NCBI GenBank assembly: GCA_015488125.1
Contig: WFOJ01000062.1
Span: 1 to 18,806 of the forward strand
From: Mariprofundaceae bacterium
Lineage (GTDB): Bacteria > Pseudomonadota > Zetaproteobacteria > Mariprofundales > Mariprofundaceae
Direction of reading: 5' to 3'
DNA length: 18,806 bases
Part shown: piece after piece, positions 12,591 through 18,806 of the stretch
Position numbering within the stretch: position 1 is the first letter of the stretch
Layout: each line of letters starts with the position of its first letter
Position numbers and translations under genes: made by a program
The notes under the pieces: model-generated
Seen by the model: only the letters and a program-made list of their open reading frames with translations
Told to the model about the DNA's origin: nothing
Database searches by the model: none

Positions 12591-15500
12591 ACCGCGCAAC
12601 CTCTCCTTGCCTTTGGTGCTATGGCTGTGTCTTTTGCTCATGCTGGGCAGCGGCACAGCCAGTGCACGGCAATTGATTACCAATACCGCCAGCATGGGCT
12701 ATGTGCCTGCGGTCAATGCTCCGGCGGTGCAGTTGCAGGCCAGCGTCAACGTCTATGCCAGTGGCGCCAGCTTTGATCAGGCAAGGCTGAGCGTACAAAT
12801 CACTCCCAATAATAGCTGTATTGTCGCCGGCGCGATGGTCGATCTTTATGTGACGGTCACCAATGTCGGTTTGAATCCGCTGACACAGGCGGTGGTGGAT
12901 ATGGCGGCGCCAGCCAACGGACGGTTGAGCGCGTCAAGCGTGGCGGGGCGTTATAGCGTATTGCCAACAGCGGGAGGGGGTCTCAGCTTTTCGCTGGCTG
13001 GCAGCCTGCCGTCCGGGGCCAGCACCACCCTGGTCGCTGCCTTAACGCTTGCCAACCCCTTACCCGTGGGCAATCAAATCATTCAGGCGACGCTCAGTGC
13101 CAATGCCATTAACAGTGTGACGGTGCAAAGCGCCACGTTCACGGTTGTCGGCCGGACGCGCTCAGTTCTGCAGTTCATGCAGATGAACACCCTGGTGAAT
13201 CCGGCTGTGTTGCAGCCTGCAAGCGTGTATCATGCCGGTGAAAATATCTGGTTGCAGGTGCAGGATGGTGACCAGAACCTGGACCCCTACACCACAGAGA
13301 CGGTCAGCGTCCAGCTCAGTGATTCAACAACCGGCGATCGTGAAACCCTGACGCTGCGCGAAACCACGCCTAACAGTGGCGTATTTACCGGCATGGTACC
13401 TTCTGTGCTGATCACTACTGCCACGCTCAATAACGGGCAAATTTCCGTCAGCGGTGCTTCACAACTGCATGCACGTTATACGGATCGTTGTGATGGCACG
13501 GATACCACTGCTGCGGCCTCGCTGGTTGACCCCTTTGGCCGGGTATTCAGCACCAATGACGGCAGGCCGGTCGATGGCGCGGTAATTACCCTGATTGATA
13601 CAGCAACGGGGCAGCCTGCGCGGGTGTTTGGTGATGATGGTATCAGCGCTTATCCTGCCACGCTTACCAGTGGCGGCAGTACGACCGATGCTGCCGGGAA
13701 GGTCTATACGTTTCCACCCGGCGGTTATCGCTATCCCTTTGTGCCGCCGGGCACATATCAGTTTCGGATTCAGCCGCCTGCCGGTTTCAGCTTTCCCACG
13801 TTGTTACGTGATGCCGTGATTCAGGTATTGCCCGGCGCGCCGTTTGCCCTGACACTTGGTTCACGCGGTGAAGTCTTCCGCATCAATCCCGGCCCGGCCA
13901 TGCACATTGATATTCCGCTGGATGCCAAGGGCAGCACGCTGTTTGTACGCAAATCCGCAGCCAGTACGCAGGTGACAGTGGGCGATTTTGTGGCCTATAA
14001 CATCCAGGTGGAGAACACCAATCTGAATTTTCCTGCTACTGCGGTTCGGGTGATGGATCATTTGCCACAGGGCATGCAATATCAGCCGGGCACTACGGTG
14101 ATCGATGGCTATGCCGCTGCCGATCCGATCATTTCGCCGGATGGACGGCGCTTGCAGTTTGATCTGTATTCGATTGCCGCCGGTGCCACAGCGAAAATCG
14201 ATTATGTGGTGCAAATTGGTGCTGCCACCCCCCTGGGCGAGGCAACCAACAGCGCTTCGGCAACGGGGATGTCAATTGGTGTACAGGTCGGCTCAAACAC
14301 AGCGCTGGCAACCGTGCTGGTCGGCGATGCGCTGATGACAGCGAAAACGCTGATTGCTGGTCGCGTCTTTATTGATGAGAATGATAATGGCGTGAATGAG
14401 GCTGATGAGCCGGGCCTGGCCGGGGTGCGTATTTATATGCAGGATGGCACGTATGTCACCACGGACAAGGACGGCCATTATCACTTTGAGGGTATCGTGC
14501 CCGGCACGCATGTGTTGCAGCTTGATGGTGTTGATCAGCGTTATACCCCTGCGCCCTTGCCGAATACGCGCTTTGCTGGCAACAAGGTCTCCCAGTTCGT
14601 GGATGCGCAGCCCGGGGCGCTGGTGCGGGCGAATTTTCGCGTCCTCCACACGGCACCGCCGGCAACCCCTGTACGCATTACGCAGACGCTGTCGCGCGAT
14701 GCGCAGCAGGGGGTATGGGTGGATCTTGATGTGCAGCAGCAAGGTGGCGTCAGCCTGAAAAAATATGTTGCCGTTTATTCACCGCCCGATGGCTGGCAAG
14801 TGGATATGAACAGCACTGAACTCGATGGTCAGAAACATCCGGCAGATGCCACCATTATTGGCTATGTCTGGCCGCTAACGGCGGCAAAACAGCGGCAACA
14901 TATTCGCCTGCGCCTGTTGCCGCTGGAGCATCGCAAGGATGGCGTGAAGGAAAGCGTGGCCTATGTGCGTTACAGCGCACCGGGCACGCCACGTGGACGC
15001 ACAGGGATGGCCACGGCAACGCTGAAGGATGTCTCGCTGGAGGAGTATGTACAGCGTGATTTTACGCTGCACGTGCATTTTGATACGCTGAAGGCAGAGC
15101 TGACTGATGTGGATCGTCAGGCATTGGACGCGATTGCGCAGGAACTGCAGGGACTGCGCGTCACCCGGCTACAGGTGACAGGGCATACCGATCATGTGCG
15201 TATCGCTCCCGGTCACCGTCATCTGTTTGCGGATAACAAGGCCCTGTCGGAAGCGCGTGCTGCCAGTATTGCGCATTATTTGCAGCAGCGGCTGAATCTT
15301 GCTGATGATGCTGTTGCTGCCGAGGGCAAGGCGGACAGCGAGCCGGTGGCCGATAATACCACGGCTGAAGGCAGGGCGAAAAACCGGCGTGCGGAACTGC
15401 ATGTGGATGCCGTGCGAATCAAGCGTGTTTTTTCCGTGGCGCTGGTGAAAACCCATGCTGAAGCCAGTGGCAAGGCTGTTGGCTCCTGGGATGATCAGGG

Positions 15501-18500
15501 GGCCAACAAGGCGGACACGCCTGCGGCGGCCAGCCCCGTCAAAACACAGCAACAAGATGGTATTTTATCGCTGAAGGAGGGCCAGGGGGTACCGCATCGC
15601 ATCAATGCCATCCGCGTTCGCCTTGATTCACGTTTGAAACTGCGCCTTTCGCTGGATGGCAAACAGGTGCCCAATGATCGCATTGGCTTTAAGTCGCTGG
15701 ATCCGGACACGGATAAAACGCTGTACACCTTTATTGGCGTCGATCTGGGCGATCCGGGAAGTCATCAGCTGTTGCTGGAAGGGCTTGGCCCGTTTGGTAA
15801 CACCCGCTTTAAGCAGCAGCTTACGTTTGTTCGCACGGGCGAGGTTGCCGCCATTCGCTTTCTTGAGGCAGACCCTGAGAATATTGCCGATGGCAAAAAG
15901 CCGGTCAGAATTCGCGTGCAATTGCTGGATGCGAATGGCCAAACCATTGAGGCGAGAACGGAAGTTGATTTTCGTGGTGGCGATTTGTTGCCCATGCCGC
16001 GTCGCGAACTGTATCAGAGCGATGAAGAAGCCAATGCCGCCGTGCTGAAGTCGGTGATGGTCGAACGCGATGGCTGGATGCGTTTCAAGCCGACCAGCAT
16101 CAGTGGCACGCATCGCGTCGATATTGGTTATAATAATGTGCAGCGCAGCATTGAAGTGTTCGTCGCACCTGAATACCGCGACTGGATTCTGGTGGCGCTG
16201 GCTGATGGCAAGCTGGGTTGGCAACAGCTTGCCGGGCATGTGCAGCCAGTGGGCAAACAGGTATCGGCAGACCGCTATTACCGCGATGGCAAGCTGGCCT
16301 TTTTTGCCAAGGGCAAGGTGCTCGGCAAATACCTGCTGACCATGGCTTACGACAGTTCCAAAACAGACGGGGCCAATAAAAACCGCTTGCAGCAATACAT
16401 CAACCCAACGCAGTACTACACGCTGTATGGTGATACCACCTTGCGCCAGAGTGATGCCGCTTCGAAGAAAAAGCTGTACCTGAAAATTGAGCGAAGCACA
16501 TTTTATGCCATGTTTGGTGATTACGACACTGGTCTGTCGATCACCGAACTGGGACGTTACACGCGCACCATGAATGGCCTGAAATCCGAATTGAAAGAAA
16601 AGCGCTATGGCTATACCGCTTTTGCCGCCCGTACCAGTCAGTCTTATATCAAGGATGAGTTGCGCGGCAATGGCACCAGTGGCTTGTATCATCTCAGTCG
16701 TCAGAATATTATTACCGGCAGCGAAACCCTGCGCATAGAAACCCGGGATCGTTTTCAAAGCCAGAATATTCTCAACAGCACGCAGATGCAGCGCTTTGTG
16801 GACTACGATATTGACTATCAGGCAGGCACGCTGTTTTTCAAATCGCCGGTGCAGTCGCGTGATGCCGGACTGAATCCGATCTATATTGTGGTGGAATATG
16901 AAGCCAATGATCGCCAGGATCAGTTTGTCAATGCCGGTGGCCGGTTGTATGCCAGACCGCTGGATGGTTTGGAAATTGGCTCGACGTATGTGCAGGAAGG
17001 ACAATTGTATCACCGCAACAAGGTGATGGCTGCTGATGCCACGCTGGAGCTTGGCAGTTCCACCGAGATCAAGGCGGAAGTCGCCCGTTCGCGCAGCGGC
17101 GCTACGCCACAAACAGTGGTGCAGGCCAATGCCTATACCATCAAGGCCACGCAACTGGGCAAAAAGGTCAGCAGTTCTGCCTATGTGCGTCAGATGCAGA
17201 ATGGCTTTGGCATTGGTCAGCAGCAAGGCAGTGAAAACGGCACGAGAAAACTGGGCGGTGATGTTACCTACAAGTTTACCGATCAATGGTCGCTGGCCGC
17301 TGCCGCTTCCCGGCAACAGAATATGAACACCGGAAGTATCCGCGATACCCTGAATAATCAGCTCAACTGGAAATACAAGGAGCATAGCCTTGCTGTGGGC
17401 GTGAATACAGCCAGGGATATTCTCAGTACAGGGCAGCGCAATATTTCACGCCTGCTTTCGGCCAGCGGCAGTACCATGATTGGCAATCGCCTGACGTTGC
17501 GCTTTGGCCGTGATCAGGCTTTACCCGGCGGCACGACGAGCGCGGATTATCCCACCCGCACAACGGCGGGCGCCAGCTATATGCTGTCGGAAAAAATCGG
17601 TTTGGATGTTGCTCAGGAGTGGACACAGGGCACGCTGCAAAACTCATCCACCATGCGGCTTGGTCTGAAGGCCTCGCCATGGAGCGGCGGTCAGTTGCTG
17701 ACCCAATACAGGCAATCGCTGGATGCCAACGGCACACGAAGCTTTGCCAATATCGGCATGAAGCAGCAATGGACAGTGACGGATCAATGGCAGGTCGATA
17801 TTGGCCTTGACCGCTCACAGACGCTGAAACACCCCGGCACAACAGGTATTAACCCCACCACGCCGCTGGCCTCTGGTGACGGCAATGATTATAATGCCAT
17901 TTCGCTGGGCATCAATTATGCCCCCGAAGGCTGGCGCTGGAACAACAGGCTGGAACATCGCGTTTCGGTTACGACGCGAAGCTGGAGTGTCAGTTCGGGC
18001 ATTCAGGGGAAACCCAGACCGGCGCTTGGCCTTTCATGGAGCACTGCGGCAACCCACAGTCGCAATGTGATCGGCACCTTTCAGACCAGTGTGCTGACCT
18101 CACTGGGCGCTGCCTGGCGGCCGGATTATGATGGCCTGATGTTGTTTGATCGCCTTGATGTGAATTATGCCGCCAGTGATAACGGGGTGTTAAAACAGTT
18201 GTCGTGGAATTATATCAATAATATCCACGCCAACTGGCAATATGGTCCGAAACAGCAATGGGAATTCCATCACGGTATCAAATGGGCGCGGCAAAACATC
18301 AGTCAGCGGCCTTTCAGTGGCATCACTGACTTTGTGTTCGGTCGCTGGCGTTACGATATCAGCCACGACTGGGATGTTTCCCTGCAAGGTGCTTTATTGC
18401 ATAGCTGGCAGGATGCGCAGTTGCTCAGCAGTTTCGGGGTAGCCGTGGGCCATCATCTGATGGATGATATGTGGGTTTCTGTTGGTTATAATGGCCATGG

Positions 18501-18648
18501 CTTTGATTCCCGCGATTATGCCGGTGCCGGTTACACCACCCGTGGCGTGTATATTGATTTCCGGATGAAGTTCGACCAGACCAGCATTCAGCGCTGGCTG
18601 GCGGTGGAGTCTCGTCCGCGTCTTCGTGCCGCCAGGGCGATCAGGTAA
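12580..18648 (+). CDS. Giant outer-membrane DUF11 / OmpA-like / beta-barrel protein (2022 aa)
   Basis: The signal peptide is probably cut at ASA|R (after Ala29), followed by ITNTASMGY, nearly identical to the start of mature paralogue C. A DUF11-like domain lies at about 65-190, beta-rich regions at 195-320 and 320-430, and a clear DUF11 domain at about 452-580 (VGDFVAYNIQVENTN, MDHLPQGMQYQPGT). An SdrD_B/CarboxypepD-like module follows at about 592-690 (GRVFIDENDNGVNEADEPGL, DGHYHFEGIVPGTH). An OmpA-like peptidoglycan-binding domain lies at about 826-945 (VHFDTLKAELT, VTGHTDHV with Asp871, SEARAASI with Arg893, KNRRAELHVD). After Ig-like segments (1000-1200), residues 1230-1998 alternate polar and aromatic residues as in a large beta-barrel, opening with YYTLYGDTTL and FGDYDTGLS and closing with GVYIDFRMKFD near the C-terminus. 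It probably anchors, displays or exports the neighbouring DUF11 proteins; that role is inferred. Confidence 0.85.
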   Translation: MRITPRNLSLPLVLWLCLLLMLGSGTASARQLITNTASMGYVPAVNAPAVQLQASVNVYASGASFDQARLSVQITPNNSCIVAGAMVDLYVTVTNVGLNPLTQAVVDMAAPANGRLSASSVAGRYSVLPTAGGGLSFSLAGSLPSGASTTLVAALTLANPLPVGNQIIQATLSANAINSVTVQSATFTVVGRTRSVLQFMQMNTLVNPAVLQPASVYHAGENIWLQVQDGDQNLDPYTTETVSVQLSDSTTGDRETLTLRETTPNSGVFTGMVPSVLITTATLNNGQISVSGASQLHARYTDRCDGTDTTAAASLVDPFGRVFSTNDGRPVDGAVITLIDTATGQPARVFGDDGISAYPATLTSGGSTTDAAGKVYTFPPGGYRYPFVPPGTYQFRIQPPAGFSFPTLLRDAVIQVLPGAPFALTLGSRGEVFRINPGPAMHIDIPLDAKGSTLFVRKSAASTQVTVGDFVAYNIQVENTNLNFPATAVRVMDHLPQGMQYQPGTTVIDGYAAADPIISPDGRRLQFDLYSIAAGATAKIDYVVQIGAATPLGEATNSASATGMSIGVQVGSNTALATVLVGDALMTAKTLIAGRVFIDENDNGVNEADEPGLAGVRIYMQDGTYVTTDKDGHYHFEGIVPGTHVLQLDGVDQRYTPAPLPNTRFAGNKVSQFVDAQPGALVRANFRVLHTAPPATPVRITQTLSRDAQQGVWVDLDVQQQGGVSLKKYVAVYSPPDGWQVDMNSTELDGQKHPADATIIGYVWPLTAAKQRQHIRLRLLPLEHRKDGVKESVAYVRYSAPGTPRGRTGMATATLKDVSLEEYVQRDFTLHVHFDTLKAELTDVDRQALDAIAQELQGLRVTRLQVTGHTDHVRIAPGHRHLFADNKALSEARAASIAHYLQQRLNLADDAVAAEGKADSEPVADNTTAEGRAKNRRAELHVDAVRIKRVFSVALVKTHAEASGKAVGSWDDQGANKADTPAAASPVKTQQQDGILSLKEGQGVPHRINAIRVRLDSRLKLRLSLDGKQVPNDRIGFKSLDPDTDKTLYTFIGVDLGDPGSHQLLLEGLGPFGNTRFKQQLTFVRTGEVAAIRFLEADPENIADGKKPVRIRVQLLDANGQTIEARTEVDFRGGDLLPMPRRELYQSDEEANAAVLKSVMVERDGWMRFKPTSISGTHRVDIGYNNVQRSIEVFVAPEYRDWILVALADGKLGWQQLAGHVQPVGKQVSADRYYRDGKLAFFAKGKVLGKYLLTMAYDSSKTDGANKNRLQQYINPTQYYTLYGDTTLRQSDAASKKKLYLKIERSTFYAMFGDYDTGLSITELGRYTRTMNGLKSELKEKRYGYTAFAARTSQSYIKDELRGNGTSGLYHLSRQNIITGSETLRIETRDRFQSQNILNSTQMQRFVDYDIDYQAGTLFFKSPVQSRDAGLNPIYIVVEYEANDRQDQFVNAGGRLYARPLDGLEIGSTYVQEGQLYHRNKVMAADATLELGSSTEIKAEVARSRSGATPQTVVQANAYTIKATQLGKKVSSSAYVRQMQNGFGIGQQQGSENGTRKLGGDVTYKFTDQWSLAAAASRQQNMNTGSIRDTLNNQLNWKYKEHSLAVGVNTARDILSTGQRNISRLLSASGSTMIGNRLTLRFGRDQALPGGTTSADYPTRTTAGASYMLSEKIGLDVAQEWTQGTLQNSSTMRLGLKASPWSGGQLLTQYRQSLDANGTRSFANIGMKQQWTVTDQWQVDIGLDRSQTLKHPGTTGINPTTPLASGDGNDYNAISLGINYAPEGWRWNNRLEHRVSVTTRSWSVSSGIQGKPRPALGLSWSTAATHSRNVIGTFQTSVLTSLGAAWRPDYDGLMLFDRLDVNYAASDNGVLKQLSWNYINNIHANWQYGPKQQWEFHHGIKWARQNISQRPFSGITDFVFGRWRYDISHDWDVSLQGALLHSWQDAQLLSSFGVAVGHHLMDDMWVSVGYNGHGFDSRDYAGAGYTTRGVYIDFRMKFDQTSIQRWLAVESRPRLRAARAIR

Positions 18649-18659
18649 GCCAGGTGTCT

Positions 18660-18806
18660 GTCGGACTTTGGCAATCGTCACGAGAAATAGCGGGATTGAG
18701 TCAAATATACGACCTGTTTGCGGCGAATAGCAGCGCTATTTAACAAAGACAGGGCGAAAATTTGGCCAATATCCGCTTTTTCGTAGTAGATTGATCAAAG
18801 TCCGAC
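18660..18806. mobile_element. Possible MITE or IS fragment with 11-bp terminal inverted repeats
   Basis: GTCGGACTTTG (18660-18670) and CAAAGTCCGAC (18796-18806) are perfect reverse complements. The match continues inward as CAATC on both arms after a one-base offset. The 147 bp between the outer ends contain no credible gene and an internal hairpin AATAGC-AGC-GCTATT (18726-18740). A non-autonomous MITE-like element fits. The right flank is outside the window, so a target duplication cannot be checked, and an IS end with an internal repeat is possible. Confidence 0.45.

Noticed and set aside
15628..17385. A 585-codon open frame on the minus strand inside the giant barrel gene
   Set aside because: It lies wholly antisense to a convincing coding region. 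Its translation has no recognisable domain or sensible composition, and long antisense frames arise from codon bias in the sense strand.

Overview
The window looks like chromosomal DNA of a ubiquinone-making, diderm Pseudomonadota, probably a gammaproteobacterium or close relative. The basis is a full-length E. coli-like UbiD, a TrmL and EngB of the same style, type II secretion (T2SS) minor pseudopilins, a perfect CRP-type operator, and Sec signal peptides with an outer-membrane barrel. The species cannot be named from the sequence alone. All convincing genes lie on the + strand.

Region 1 (about 39-7764) is one tightly packed run of genes: engB, a STAS-domain protein, ubiD, a membrane PAS histidine kinase with a degenerate receiver, trmL, a ThiE/TenI-like protein, then gspH, gspI, gspJ and gspK. 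Most junctions overlap by 1-8 nt (TGATG, TAATG, ATGA), which suggests translational coupling of functionally unrelated genes. The gspH/gspI junction carries a striking 73-bp tandem repeat. The ribosome-binding site, start codon and first residues of gspI occur three times, separated by two copies of a REP-like hairpin. Only the third start opens the real gspI; the first two yield 32-codon decoys.

Region 2 (7765-8066) is a regulatory gap. It holds a weak terminator-like hairpin, a perfect TGTGA-N6-TCACA site and a perfect extended -10 promoter. The site is centred near -41, as in a class II CRP-dependent promoter.

Region 3 (8067-18648) is a surface-protein locus. It encodes a small secreted DUF11 protein, three larger secreted DUF11 paralogues, and a 2022-residue outer-membrane protein combining DUF11-like domains, an SdrD_B/CarboxypepD-like module, an OmpA-like peptidoglycan-binding domain and a C-terminal beta-barrel. 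The three paralogues and the giant protein share a short motif right after the signal peptide (A-[TL]-I-x-N-x-[AV]-[ST]-x3-[YF]). The four smaller proteins all end on the same beta-strand pattern (F-x-V-x-[VI]-x-stop). Terminator-like hairpins after individual genes suggest graded expression. I infer a multi-subunit cell-surface structure anchored or exported by the giant barrel; this is the best candidate for an undescribed system here.

Region 4 (18649-18806) is non-coding. It contains an 11-bp perfect inverted repeat whose second arm ends exactly at the last base, which suggests a MITE-like element or part of an insertion sequence.
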